Shown: positions 25,684 to 35,605, counted from the stretch's first letter. The stretch is 64,000 bases of DNA from VBCK01 sp036270655 (GCA_036270655.1 DATBCD010000030.1:1-64000); one strand, 5' to 3'. The notes: generated from the sequence alone by a model not told the origin. Translations and numbers: made by a program.

Positions 25684-26700
25684 TCAGTTGACGCCGGTCA
25701 CGATAAAGCCATGTACCGTGGTTTGAGTCGTGGTGTTGATCTGATAGCGCCCGGCGATCGTGCCGCTCTGATTGATGCAGGTCGCCGCGGTGGTGCTGTT
25801 GATGAAGCTCGCGCCCGGGTATTCGAGGGAGACGATGGTGCCGTCGGGCCTGCGCATGAATCCGCGATGCAGTGAATTTCTAGCGCCGTAGACGCCGACG
25901 ATGTAGCCGCCCTGGTTGATGTCGCTGGCGCTGGTGGGCGCGCCGTTGACGGTAAAGGTCGTCAACGTGCCGTTGGTGTCGCGGAAGAAGGCGTAGTAGA
26001 CGTAGTTGCTGCCGGCATAACTGCCCGCGATCTGCCCGGCATCGTTTAAATGAACCGAGGCGTTGACGGTTCCACTGGGCAGGCTGTAGACGGTATAGCT
26101 TCCGCCGGAGCTGCGCAAAAAGCCGTGTACGACGCCCGAAGAATCCTGCGTCCATCCGGCGATCTGGCCCGAGGTATTGATGTCGTTCGGAATGGTCGCT
26201 GCAGCGCCTGGAGCGGCCAGTGTGACGATCGACCCGTCCGCGTTGCGCAAAAAGCCGTGCTCGATCCCGCTCAAATCGGTCCAGGAGCCGATCGCCTGCC
26301 CCACCGAGTTTGCCGCAACGAGCGTGGTCTGCTTCGAGCTGGGCACGTCGAAGCGGGTGTAGGGGCCACCGATAGGGCCGAAGAAGCCGTGCTCAACGTA
26401 TGAAGTGTCTGAGTAGCTGCCCGCGATTTCGGTGGAGCCTGCAAAGCCGATCCAATCGGTTGAAAGCGAGCCGGGATAGCTGATCAGCGTGATGCTGCCA
26501 TCCGTATTGCGGATAAAGCCGCCGTAGGTCTGATTGGAGTGGAATACGGTGCCGATGATGCGCCCCGACGAATCGATTTTGGCAGGCTCCGTTGCGTGAG
26601 GATCCGCGTCGAAGCTGGTATAGGTCTGTGCCTGCACCGGCAAGGCCGTAAATCCCGCGACGGCGAACAGACCCAGCAGCGCGATAGAGGTCTTTTTCAT
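25684..26700 (-). CDS. Secreted HAF-repeat beta-propeller-like protein
   Basis: The product is 338 residues from the ATG at 26700, preceded by AGGAG. MKKTSIALLGLFAVAGFTALPVQAQ carries a signal peptide. The rest is about seven imperfect repeats of some 40-50 residues, each with an I-N-x-x-G-x-I-x-G core (for example IDSSGRIIG, VGQAIGSW, INTSGQIAGW, LNDAGQIAGSY, INQGGYIVGVY and INQSGTIAGRY) followed by HGF-R-x-x-x-G. This is the pattern of HAF-type extracellular repeats, probably a beta-propeller. Exported, role unknown. It appears to be its own transcription unit. Confidence 0.8.
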   Translation of the reverse strand: MKKTSIALLGLFAVAGFTALPVQAQTYTSFDADPHATEPAKIDSSGRIIGTVFHSNQTYGGFIRNTDGSITLISYPGSLSTDWIGFAGSTEIAGSYSDTSYVEHGFFGPIGGPYTRFDVPSSKQTTLVAANSVGQAIGSWTDLSGIEHGFLRNADGSIVTLAAPGAAATIPNDINTSGQIAGWTQDSSGVVHGFLRSSGGSYTVYSLPSGTVNASVHLNDAGQIAGSYAGSNYVYYAFFRDTNGTLTTFTVNGAPTSASDINQGGYIVGVYGARNSLHRGFMRRPDGTIVSLEYPGASFINSTTAATCINQSGTIAGRYQINTTTQTTVHGFIVTGVN

Positions 26701-27022
26701 GAATGTCTCCTGTCTGATGTGAGGCAGTCCGATATGCGCTTTCATGCCGAAGTGCCGCTGGTTTTTTTTCTTCGCCCCGCGGCAATCTTATCGGTCAGAC
26801 GGCGGTCGGCGACGGGTTTGCGGGCATTCCCCGGCAACGTTCGGGGATTGATCCGACGTCCGGAGTTGGCGGGGTCCCAAATTTCGCACCAGCTGACCGG
26901 CTGCAGCCGGGTAGATGGCACGCAGGAGACTGCAGCCGTGTCTTAATGTCGCGCTGCACAACGCGCGACTGCTACAGGACGATGACCTGACTGACGATTG
27001 CGATGCCGTTAGTCACACCGCC
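26701..27022. other. Intergenic region with no gene
   Basis: This 322-bp gap separates the HAF protein's start from the 3' end of the outer-membrane protein gene, both on the minus strand. A 14-bp perfect palindrome CCGGCTGCAGCCGG lies at 26897-26910, and a T-rich run at 26761-26770 lies upstream of the HAF gene. No clear terminator with a U-run was seen. No ORF here resembles a protein. Confidence 0.5.
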
Positions 27023-27958
27023 TTAGAAGTTCAGAATATAGGTCACCCGATAGACGTCGTCGAAGGGATGTGGGCCCGATACTGGCACGTCGACGCCTAA
27101 CGTCAGCGAATTCTCCGGCAGGAACCAGAAGCGCACACCGGGTGTCAGGGTGGCGACCGTGTGCCCTGACTTTGCGCCGTCGAGGTCGGTCGTGGCGAAC
27201 GCCTCGAGGAATGTCGTGAAGTTGCCGAAAAGCGGCTTGCGACGCTCGGTCCACGTCTTCGCGAGCGAGACGTCGTACGCTATGTCGGTCTCCCGCGTGC
27301 CCTTCGCGTGCTGGCCGGCCAGCACTTCATAGGTGGCTGAATAGTAGAGGCCGGTGCGGGAAAGCCCGACCAGGGGGTACAGGTCGTTGAAGGCGCCGAA
27401 TCCAAGTTGAGTCGAGGTCTGCGTCTGGCCGACGTTGTGGTTGGGCTCCGAGACGCGTAGCTGCACGGCATAGGACGACAGCTCCGTATCGATCAATTGG
27501 AACCGCAACAGTCCGCCGCCGCCGCCGCCACTGGCCTTGGCTCCGGTGTCAGCGCTGTTCCACTGATAATTTGAAATCACCTCGAGCATGATGCGCCGAT
27601 TAAGACCATAGGCAATAAGGCCGTTCAGGAAATCGGAATCGTTGAACTTGGAGCGCTTGATGCGACTGGTGCGGGCGTAGTCGAGGCGCAGCTCGCGCTC
27701 GAGAAAGTTGGTCGTGACTTTGAGCAGCGCCATGTCCGGCGTGCCGGACGCGCGATCTCGCTTGGCCCAGGGCTCGCTCCAGCCTTCCGAGAAGAAATTG
27801 TCGATGGTCAGGTCCGACAGATGCTTCTCATTCGACGCCTTGTACTCCTGCGCGTTGGCACCGGTCGAGATGCTCGACGCCAGCAGGAGCGTGAAAAGGA
27901 GCTTCGGCGCCAGGTGACGCGTTGCCCCGGTCGGCACCGTTCGTTTCGCGATGATCAT
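27023..27958 (-). CDS. MetA-like outer-membrane beta-barrel protein
   Basis: The product is 311 residues. The ATG at 27958 follows GAGAGG. A signal peptide ends near TGANAQ (about 37). The rest alternates hydrophobic and polar residues in short strands (LLRFQLIDTELSSYAVQLRV, QLGFGAFNDLYPLVGL, LYYSATYEVLAGQ) and ends with an aromatic residue, VYRVTYILNF, as outer-membrane barrels do. It resembles the phenol degradation MetA-like group of putative transporters. The gene lies 97 bases downstream of mcl on the same strand, with a possible separate weak promoter (a TATAAC box near 27982). The substrate is unknown, and any link to C1 metabolism is only positional. Confidence 0.7.
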   Translation of the reverse strand: MIIAKRTVPTGATRHLAPKLLFTLLLASSISTGANAQEYKASNEKHLSDLTIDNFFSEGWSEPWAKRDRASGTPDMALLKVTTNFLERELRLDYARTSRIKRSKFNDSDFLNGLIAYGLNRRIMLEVISNYQWNSADTGAKASGGGGGGLLRFQLIDTELSSYAVQLRVSEPNHNVGQTQTSTQLGFGAFNDLYPLVGLSRTGLYYSATYEVLAGQHAKGTRETDIAYDVSLAKTWTERRKPLFGNFTTFLEAFATTDLDGAKSGHTVATLTPGVRFWFLPENSLTLGVDVPVSGPHPFDDVYRVTYILNF

Positions 27959-28055
27959 CAACCTCTCCCCGCTCATTTTCGTTATAGTCTATTGGCTACA
28001 GCGTTTGGCAACAAGGTGCCGCGGGGGGAGATAGCGGCGAGTGGGGATGGGGCGC

Positions 28056-29039
28056 TCAGCGCGCGGGCGCGCTTGAAATCGCGTCGGCCTTGGCCAGCAG
28101 AGCCTCGGCCATCCGGATGCTGGCGATGTCGATCAGGCGGCCATCCAGCGACACGGCGCCCTTGCCTTCGCGCGCGGCCTGTGCCATCGCCTCGACGATG
28201 CGCCGAGCCTTCGCGACCTCGGCAGGCGACGGCGTGAAGACGCGGTTGGCCAGCTCTATCTGCGACGGGTGGATGGCCCATTTGCCCTCGTAGCCGAGCA
28301 CCGCCGCGCGGTTGGCCGCCGCGACGAATCCGTCCGGATCGCCGAAATCGCCGAACGGCCCGTCGATCGGCCGCAAGCCGTAGGCCCGGCAGGCAACCAG
28401 CATGCGGGTCTGCGCGGCATGCCAGGGATCGGTCCAGAAATACTGCCGTCTGCCCTGCTCGTCCTTGTCGGTCAGCACGCCGCTGTCCCGGTGCACTCCT
28501 CCGATCACGGTGGTGCGGGCGCGGGTGGATGCGGCGTAGTCGGCCACCCCGAAGCTCATCGCCTCCAGGCGGCGGCTGGACTGGGCGATCGCCTCCACGT
28601 TGGCCATGCCCAGGGCGGTTTCGATCAGCACCTCGAAGCCGATCCGCTTGCTGCGCTTCCTGGCCGCCTCGATCTGCGTGACCAGAACGTCCACCGCGTA
28701 CACATCCTGCGCTACGCCGACCTTCGGGATCAGGATCATGTCCAGGCGCGGACAGGCCTCGGCAATGTCGACCACATCCCGGTACATGTAATGGGTGTCC
28801 AGGCCGTTGATCCGGATCATCATCGTCTTGGTGCCCCAGTCGATCTCGTTCAGGCCCTGGATGATGTTCCTGCGCGCCTGCTCTTTATCGTCGGGCGCGA
28901 CCGCATCCTCCAGATCGAGGAACACGATGTCGGCCGCGCTGCGGGCCGCTTTTTCGAAGAGGCCCGGGTTGGATCCGGGCACCGCCAGCTCGGAGCGGTG
29001 CAGGCGGGGCGTCGCCTGTTCGATGAGAGTGAAGCTCAC
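28056..29039 (-). CDS. mcl: Malyl-CoA lyase (CitE/HpcH aldolase family)
   Basis: The product is 327 residues, close to the 324 of Methylobacterium MclA. The start is a GTG at 29039 with AGGAG just upstream; the open frame before it is not protein-like. LHRSELAVPGSNPGLFEKAARSAAD is split by family motifs, FLDLEDAV holds the conserved acidic pair, and FEVLIETALGMANVE carries the metal glutamate. GVADYAAS and WAIHPSQIELAN follow. It cleaves malyl-CoA to glyoxylate and acetyl-CoA, the last step of the serine cycle. Citrate lyase beta-subunit is an alternative by homology, but no citDF genes are present and the operon settles the call. It lies 37 bases downstream of ppc, last in the cluster. Confidence 0.92.
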   Translation of the reverse strand: MSFTLIEQATPRLHRSELAVPGSNPGLFEKAARSAADIVFLDLEDAVAPDDKEQARRNIIQGLNEIDWGTKTMMIRINGLDTHYMYRDVVDIAEACPRLDMILIPKVGVAQDVYAVDVLVTQIEAARKRSKRIGFEVLIETALGMANVEAIAQSSRRLEAMSFGVADYAASTRARTTVIGGVHRDSGVLTDKDEQGRRQYFWTDPWHAAQTRMLVACRAYGLRPIDGPFGDFGDPDGFVAAANRAAVLGYEGKWAIHPSQIELANRVFTPSPAEVAKARRIVEAMAQAAREGKGAVSLDGRLIDIASIRMAEALLAKADAISSAPAR

Positions 29040-29076
29040 GTAAATCTCCTGAGTTGATTGTCGAAGTTGAAACCTG

Positions 29077-31806
29077 TCAGCCGGTGGCGCCGAAGCCGGC
29101 GGCCGCGCAATTGATCGACAGCAGCAGCGCGTTGCGCACTTCGTCATCGCCACCGGCGCGGAACTGACGCAGCAGGCTGATCTGCTCGCGGCTGACCTGG
29201 TTGAGCGTCGTCAGCCGCCGCTGCAGGCGGCGCCGGTACTGTGGAAAGCGTTCGGCGATCTCGGCGCCGCCGGACACGCGCAGCACCATCTCGCACGTCA
29301 GGCGGTACTCGCGCTCGACGCGGCCGAAGATCGAATCGCGCAGCGCCGGGTCATCGACCAGCTCGGCATACGACCGCGCGATCTGCAGATCGACCGCGAG
29401 CAGCGTCTTTTCGACCTCGTCCATGATGATCCGGAACAGGCGTGCATCGCGGAACATCCGGTGCAGCAGATCGAGGCCCGGTTCGTGCCGCACGTCGAGA
29501 AACGCTTTCAAGGCGCTGCCCACGCCGTACCATCCGGTGATCAGGTGGCGGTTCTGGGTCCACGCGAAGACCCATGGGATCGCGCGCAGATCCGCCAGGG
29601 TGCTGGCTTGAGTGCGCCGCGCGGGGCGCGATCCGATGTTCAGCAGCGCCAGCTCCTCGAGCGGGCTGGCGGCGGTCAGATAGTCGAGGATCCGCTCCGA
29701 ACGCATCAAGTCGTGGTAGGCGGTCCACGACAGGCCGGATAGCGACTCCATCGCCTCATCGAACTCGTGCACCGGGATCAGGGCCCGCTCCTGCTCCGAC
29801 ACGAGGGCGTGCTCGATCACGGAGGCGGCCAGCAGCTCAGCCTGGTATGCCGCGGTGCCGCGATTGGCGTATTTGAACGAAACGACTTCGCCCTGCTCGG
29901 TCACGCGGAACTGTTTCTTGATCGAGCCGGCCGGCGCAGCGGCAATCGCGCGCCCGGTGGGCGCGCCGCCGCGGCTGACCGAGCCGCCGCGGCCGTGAAA
30001 GAACGTGATCGTGACGCCGTGCTCCTTGCCGAGGCGGGTCAGCGCCGTCTGGGCCTTGGCCAGCTCCCAGTTCGCGGCGAAATAGCCTCCATCCTTGTTC
30101 GAGTCCGAATATCCGATCATCACCTCCTGCACCCCGCCCTGCCCGTGCAGGCTGCGGTGTACCAGCGGAACGGCCAGCAGCTCCTTCAGAATCGCCGGCG
30201 CCCGCTTCAGATCGGAGATCGTCTCCAGCAGCGGGACGATCGGCAGCGTGCAGCGCTCGACCGCGCGCAGGTCCGAAAACAGGCCCGCCATTTTGGCCAT
30301 CAGATAGACCCCCAGCACGTCCGCCGCGCTGTGCGTCATGCTGAGGATCAGCGCGCCAAAGGCGTCGCGGTCGACCTGCTGGCGCAATTGCGCGATGGTG
30401 GCGAACGTCCTGAGCGTCTCGCGCGCTTCGGGGGCAAGCAGCTCCGGCTCCAGCGGCGCTTCGCGCGGCATCGCCAGCTCGGCGAGCAGCCATTGCTTCC
30501 ACTCGGCCGTGTCGGCTGCGGGCGGCTCGCGGCCGCGCTGGCTGGCCCGGTAGATCGCGGCCAGCGCCTGGTTCATCCGGATCGTGTTTTCCCGCACATC
30601 CAGGCGCACCGTGCTGAAGCGGAACACCCCGACTTCGCGCTTCAAGGGCAGCAACAGCGAGCGGGCCAGCGGCCCGGCCCCGGCCTCGGTCAGAGACGCG
30701 ATCATCTGGTCCAGGTCGCCGATCATCTGGTCGGCGGTCCGGTAGCCGGTGGCCTCCGACGTCGGACGGTGCCCGGCGCAGTCGCACGCCGTTCGTTCCA
30801 GCCGGCTGAGCATCGAGGCCAGGAACTGGCGAAATGGCTCCCCGGCGTTGCGCGCGGCCAGCGCCGGCCCGTCGGGCAATTCGGCCAGGCGCTCGCGCAC
30901 CGATTGCAGAAAACCGGCCTGCAGCGGCAACGCGTGCTCGGCGATGCTGAGGTCGCGGATAAGATGGGACACCCGCTGCTGGTAGCGATTCAGGCTGGCC
31001 AGCCGGTTCGACCACACCGTGTCGCGCGTCACCTCGCAGGTGACATACGGGTTGCCGTCCCGATCGCCGCCGATCCAGGATCCGAACTGGAAGAACAGCG
31101 GAATGTCGAACCCGACATCCGGGTAGCTCTGTTCGATCGCGCTCTGGGCCTTCGCCAGCAACTGCGGGACGACGTCGAACAGGTTCTCATTGAAGAAATA
31201 CAAACCCCAGGCCACTTCCTGGGCCACCGAAGGCTTTTCCAGCTTCAGCTCGCCGGTGAGCCACAGCAATTCGATTTCGTCGCGCAGCGAGCGGATCAGC
31301 TCCTCTCGCTCGCGCTGGGTCCAGCGCGGCGACTCCAGCTCGAACAGGCGCAGGTAGATGCGTCGATGGTGTTCCAGCACCGTGACGCGCTTGGCCTCGG
31401 TCGGATGGGCGGTGATCACCGGGCGTATCCGGATCGACTGCAGCAACTCCCGGATTACCTCGCCCGATATGCCGTTGCCGGCCGATTTCTCGAACACCGC
31501 GGCGAACGTGCCCTTGACCGCGGCACGCCCGTGCTCCCGCTCGAGCTCGCGCCGATTGCGCATATCGCGGTTCTGCTCGGCGATCGCCATCAACTGGAAC
31601 AGGATGCCCTGCGCCTGCAGCGTGCGGGCCAGCACCCGCGGGCTCAGGCTTTCCGTTGTCGCTTCTCCGCGCAGCACCCGGCCTGCCTGCGGCTCGTGGC
31701 GCTCGACCACGTCGGTCAGCAGGCGGTTGAGCAGCTCCCAGCGCGAAAACCCATCCTCCGGCGCCGCCGCGCTGACCCCGGACTCTTCTGCAGCTTCTGC
31801 GCTCAT
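29077..31806 (-). CDS. ppc: Phosphoenolpyruvate carboxylase, methylotroph type
   Basis: The product is 909 residues, a normal length for the family. The catalytic His134 lies in TAHPTEAKR, the second signature is IGYSDSNKDGGYFAANWEL (about 570-590), and FHGRGGSVSRGGAP is the P-enolpyruvate/bicarbonate loop. SRPARR follows. The sequence HPTEAKRVTVLEHHRRIY differs from the usual HPTEV-R-R form of assimilatory enterobacterial enzymes. It fixes bicarbonate onto phosphoenolpyruvate to make oxaloacetate, the CO2-fixing step of the serine cycle. The ATG at 31806 has only a weak ribosome site. A 178-base gap with a tandem repeat separates it from mtkB upstream. Confidence 0.95.
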   Translation of the reverse strand: MSAEAAEESGVSAAAPEDGFSRWELLNRLLTDVVERHEPQAGRVLRGEATTESLSPRVLARTLQAQGILFQLMAIAEQNRDMRNRRELEREHGRAAVKGTFAAVFEKSAGNGISGEVIRELLQSIRIRPVITAHPTEAKRVTVLEHHRRIYLRLFELESPRWTQREREELIRSLRDEIELLWLTGELKLEKPSVAQEVAWGLYFFNENLFDVVPQLLAKAQSAIEQSYPDVGFDIPLFFQFGSWIGGDRDGNPYVTCEVTRDTVWSNRLASLNRYQQRVSHLIRDLSIAEHALPLQAGFLQSVRERLAELPDGPALAARNAGEPFRQFLASMLSRLERTACDCAGHRPTSEATGYRTADQMIGDLDQMIASLTEAGAGPLARSLLLPLKREVGVFRFSTVRLDVRENTIRMNQALAAIYRASQRGREPPAADTAEWKQWLLAELAMPREAPLEPELLAPEARETLRTFATIAQLRQQVDRDAFGALILSMTHSAADVLGVYLMAKMAGLFSDLRAVERCTLPIVPLLETISDLKRAPAILKELLAVPLVHRSLHGQGGVQEVMIGYSDSNKDGGYFAANWELAKAQTALTRLGKEHGVTITFFHGRGGSVSRGGAPTGRAIAAAPAGSIKKQFRVTEQGEVVSFKYANRGTAAYQAELLAASVIEHALVSEQERALIPVHEFDEAMESLSGLSWTAYHDLMRSERILDYLTAASPLEELALLNIGSRPARRTQASTLADLRAIPWVFAWTQNRHLITGWYGVGSALKAFLDVRHEPGLDLLHRMFRDARLFRIIMDEVEKTLLAVDLQIARSYAELVDDPALRDSIFGRVEREYRLTCEMVLRVSGGAEIAERFPQYRRRLQRRLTTLNQVSREQISLLRQFRAGGDDEVRNALLLSINCAAAGFGATG

Positions 31807-31863
31807 TGCTTCATTGACCCTTGAAGCTCCTGGACTGGCTTTCCATTGGCTGGGGGAGCACGA

Positions 31864-31984
31864 GGGGGCCAGCCAAGCTCCCTCGTTCTCTTCCTCCTAC
31901 TTTTCCGGCCGAAGGCCGGGAAAGCTCCGGGGGCCAGCCCAGCTCCCTCGTTCTCTTCCTCCTGCTTTTCCGGCCGCAGGCCGG
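31864..31984. repeat. Tandem repeat with hairpins between mtkB and ppc
   Basis: Two 56-base copies (31864-31919 and 31929-31984) differ at only 3 positions and are spaced to a 65-base period. Each copy ends in a 6-bp stem with a three-base loop (CCGGCC, GAA or GCA, GGCCGG); in the first copy the stem extends to 11 bp with CTTTT and GAAAG flanks, counting one G-T wobble. The last base of copy two touches the mtkB stop codon. In the direction of transcription each unit carries AGGAGG with no start codon behind it. No T-run follows the stems, so simple termination is unlikely. Confidence 0.85.
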
Positions 31985-32875
<891 letters not shown>

Positions 32876-32897
32876 GCTTCGGCTCTCCGGGTCGGAC

Positions 32898-34055
32898 TCA
32901 GGCGCGCGCGGCGGCGACGGCTTTTTGGGCGGCGTCGGCCAGGTCGCTCGCGCCGATGATCGGCAGGCCGCTGTCGCGGATGATCTGGTTGCCCTGCTCC
33001 GCGTGGGTGCCGGCCAGTCGCACGATCAGCGGAACCTTCAGGCCGGCGGCTGCCTGGACCACGCCCTTGGCGACCCAGTCGCAGCGATTGATGCCGGCGA
33101 AGATGTTGACGAGGATCGCCTTGACGTTCCGGTCCGACAGCACCAGGCGGAACGCCTCGGCCACGCGCTCGGGCGAAGCGCCGCCGCCGACATCCAGGAA
33201 GTTGGCCGGCTCGCCTCCGGCGTACTTGATCATGTCCATCGTGGCCATGGCAAGGCCGGCCCCGTTGATGATGCAGCCGATATCGCCGCTCAAGCCCACG
33301 TAGTTCAGTCCGTTCTGGCTGGCCTGGGCCTCGCGCGGATCTTCCTGCGACGCATCGCGCATCTCGGCCACCGCGGGACGCCGAAACAGCGCGTTGTCGT
33401 CGAACGACATCTTGGCGTCCAGCGCCAGCACGCGGTTGTCCCTGGTCACGACCAGCGGGTTGATCTCGACCATCGTGGCGTCCAGGTCGCGGAAAGCCCG
33501 ATAGCACCCCAGGATCGTGGTCACGGCGCGGCTGACCTGCTTGATGTTCAGGCCGAGCCCGAACGCGATTTCGCGGGCCTGGAACGGCTGCATGCCGACC
33601 GCGGGCTCGACCAGGACCTGCCGGATCGAATCCGGATTTTTCCTGGCCACCTCCTCGATTTCCATGCCGCCCTCGGCGGACGCGAACACCCGGATGCGCT
33701 GCAGCTTGCGGTCCAGCACCAGCCCGAGGTAGAGCTCCCGCTCGTAGGGCTCGGCCACTTCGATGTAGACCCGCTGGCAGATCTTGCCCTCCGGGCCGGT
33801 TTGGGCGGTCACCAGGCGCCTGCCGAGCATCTCCTTGGCCGCGTCCGAAACCTCGTGATAGGTCCGGCACAGCCTGACGCCCCCGGCCTTGCCGCGACCG
33901 CCGGAATGAATCTGCGCTTTGACCGCCCAATGCCAGCCGCCGAGCTCGGTTGCGACGAAAACGGCCTGGTCCGGGCTGTAGGCAACGCTGCCGCGCGCGA
34001 CCGGAACTCCGAATCCGGACAGCACTTCCTTGGCCTGGTATTCGTGAATGTCCAT
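32898..34055 (-). CDS. mtkA: Malate-CoA ligase (malate thiokinase), large beta subunit
   Basis: The product is 385 residues, homologous to succinyl-CoA synthetase beta (SucC). The N-terminus MDIHEYQAKEVLSGFGVP is the family opening, followed by an ATP-grasp domain (AVKAQIHSGGRGKAGG about 43-58, VEINPLVV about 195-202). The C-terminal ligase domain has FLDVGGGAS and ILVNIFAGINRCD, the latter a nucleotide-proximal loop. It acts with MtkB on malate. I chose the ATG at 34055 because it has AGGAG upstream and matches the family's N-terminus; ten further codons are open upstream. It is 42 bases downstream of fchA. Confidence 0.92.
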   Translation of the reverse strand: MDIHEYQAKEVLSGFGVPVARGSVAYSPDQAVFVATELGGWHWAVKAQIHSGGRGKAGGVRLCRTYHEVSDAAKEMLGRRLVTAQTGPEGKICQRVYIEVAEPYERELYLGLVLDRKLQRIRVFASAEGGMEIEEVARKNPDSIRQVLVEPAVGMQPFQAREIAFGLGLNIKQVSRAVTTILGCYRAFRDLDATMVEINPLVVTRDNRVLALDAKMSFDDNALFRRPAVAEMRDASQEDPREAQASQNGLNYVGLSGDIGCIINGAGLAMATMDMIKYAGGEPANFLDVGGGASPERVAEAFRLVLSDRNVKAILVNIFAGINRCDWVAKGVVQAAAGLKVPLIVRLAGTHAEQGNQIIRDSGLPIIGASDLADAAQKAVAAARA

Positions 34056-34097
34056 CGAGTGTTCTCTCCTGCAGCGATTCGTCAACCTTCGCCGGCG

Positions 34098-34724
34098 CTA
34101 CCCCAAGCGGCCGAGCACCGTGTCATAGGCTTGCCCGCTGGCGCTGGCGCATCGCGCCAGCAACCGGTCGAGCTGCTCGCGCCGGGAGCGCACGAACTCG
34201 GCGTCCTTGATCGACGGCGCGTTGATGTAAACGTTCAGCGCCGCGCTTCGAAGCGCCGCGTACGCGGTGACCGAGGCGACCCCGGCGTCCGAGATCACCC
34301 CCCGATTGCCGCAGGGCGCCACCCGCCGCGCCAGGTCGATCACCTGGGCGCACGCCTCGGCGCAGGCCAGTGGCACGTCGGTCGCCTGCTTCAGCGCGTC
34401 CTGAATGGCTGCCGCCCGGGCCAGCTTGTCCTCGTCGGTCGCACGCGGCAGCTTGTAGGCCGCCATCAGCGCTCCGAACGCCTGCACATCGGCCTCGATC
34501 ATTTGCGTCAGGCGCTGACGCAACGCTTCGGCCTCGGCCAGCGCCTGCCGCATGTCGGCCTCGACGCCCTCGCAGTCCTTCCTGCCGATCGTCACGTTGC
34601 ACACCATCGACACCAGCGCGGCGCCCATCGCCCCCATGATGGCCGCGGCGCTTCCCCCTCCGGGCGTGGGCGCCGAGCTCGCCAGCTCGTCCAGCGTGCG
34701 GCGCAGCGACTGGTCTGCGATCAT
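34098..34724 (-). CDS. fchA: Methenyltetrahydrofolate cyclohydrolase
   Basis: The product is 208 residues of the formiminotransferase-cyclodeaminase C-terminal (FTCD_C) fold. APTPGGGSAAAIMGAMGAALVSMV (18-41) holds the conserved P-G-G-G-S helix start, and CGNRGVISDAGVA and ALNVYINAPSIKD are the other family segments. All-helical, cytosolic. It converts 5,10-methenyl- and 10-formyl-tetrahydrofolate into each other, linking FtfL and MtdA. It lies 14 bases downstream of mtdA, with an AGGG box before the ATG at 34724, so it is translated from the same message. Confidence 0.93.
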   Translation of the reverse strand: MIADQSLRRTLDELASSAPTPGGGSAAAIMGAMGAALVSMVCNVTIGRKDCEGVEADMRQALAEAEALRQRLTQMIEADVQAFGALMAAYKLPRATDEDKLARAAAIQDALKQATDVPLACAEACAQVIDLARRVAPCGNRGVISDAGVASVTAYAALRSAALNVYINAPSIKDAEFVRSRREQLDRLLARCASASGQAYDTVLGRLG

Positions 34725-34738
34725 CGAGGACCCTTCAC

Positions 34739-35605
34739 TCAGCTCTTGCCGACCATCGTCTTGGCGATCTCATAGATCTGCTCGGCATCCAGCACCACGT
34801 CGTTGGATTCGAACAGCCGGGCAACGCACGCCCGATGCAGCGCGATCTTCAAGGAGCCGAAGCCGATTGCGCCGAACACCGTCTTGCCGTGCTTCACGGC
34901 CCCCTTGTCCATGATGTCGACGCCTTCGATGCCGGCCGGCGGCGTCGCATTGGCATCGCACAGCAGCTGCAAGGTCGGGCTGTCCTTCCAGCTGGCCTCC
35001 GCCAGCAACTGGACGCCCGCGGCGCCGGTCGACAGCACGACGTGGGCGTTGCGCGCGTCACGGGCGCGCGAGGCCTCGTCGGCGCCTTCCAGCGGCGTCA
35101 CGTCGACGCCGAACCTGGATTTGATCGCCTGGCAGGCGGCTTGCGCGCGCGCCAGCGTGCGCGACGACAGTCCGACCTGCGCGCCTTCGCGGCTCAACAT
35201 GAAGGCGGCGCGCATTCCGACCGGTCCGGTGCCCGCCAGAACGACGGCCTTCTTGCCCGCCAACGGGGCCGAATGCGCCAGCCAGGCCACTGCCGCGGCG
35301 GCGGTCGTGTTCGATCCGTTGCTGTCGAGCATCACCGACACCCGGAAGCCGGCGAAGAACTTCTTGCGCACCGCCGCCAGCAGCGTCTCGCCGGCGGCCA
35401 TGTCGCTGCCGCCGATGAAAATGGCGGTGAACTTCTTGTCCTTCGGAGCGCGCGTGAAAATCGTGCCGTCGACCAGCCCGCCGACGTTGCGGGGATCGAC
35501 CCCGCCATAGGCCGTCACCTGGTCGGCACCGCCGTCGTACGCGACCACGTTGTCGAACGACGACGGCATCGGGTCGGTGTCGAACTGATACAGGAGCTTC
35601 TTCAT
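34739..35605 (-). CDS. mtdA: NADP-dependent methylene-tetrahydrofolate/methanopterin dehydrogenase
   Basis: The product is 288 residues, the same length as the Methylobacterium MtdA. The N-terminus MKKLLYQFDTDPMPSSFDN and YDGGADQVTAYGGV are typical of MtdA. The Rossmann site is KKAVVLAGTGPVGMRAAFMLS (about 119-139), then GLSSRTL, where the Ser/Arg after the second strand fits NADP. It oxidises methylene-H4F (and in Methylobacterium also methylene-H4MPT). Its presence in place of FolD is a strong sign of methylotrophy. The ATG at 35605 follows AAAGGTGG. A 116-base gap with a dispersed hairpin repeat precedes it. Confidence 0.93.
   Translation of the reverse strand: MKKLLYQFDTDPMPSSFDNVVAYDGGADQVTAYGGVDPRNVGGLVDGTIFTRAPKDKKFTAIFIGGSDMAAGETLLAAVRKKFFAGFRVSVMLDSNGSNTTAAAAVAWLAHSAPLAGKKAVVLAGTGPVGMRAAFMLSREGAQVGLSSRTLARAQAACQAIKSRFGVDVTPLEGADEASRARDARNAHVVLSTGAAGVQLLAEASWKDSPTLQLLCDANATPPAGIEGVDIMDKGAVKHGKTVFGAIGFGSLKIALHRACVARLFESNDVVLDAEQIYEIAKTMVGKS

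Noticed and set aside
29767..31824. Plus-strand open frame of 685 codons opposite ppc
   Set aside because: Antisense shadow of ppc, with low-complexity Arg/Gln/Leu composition and no motif.
31864..31984. CRISPR array or group of short regularly spaced repeats
   Set aside because: Only two units with no unique spacers of constant length, and no cas genes. It is a simple tandem duplication.
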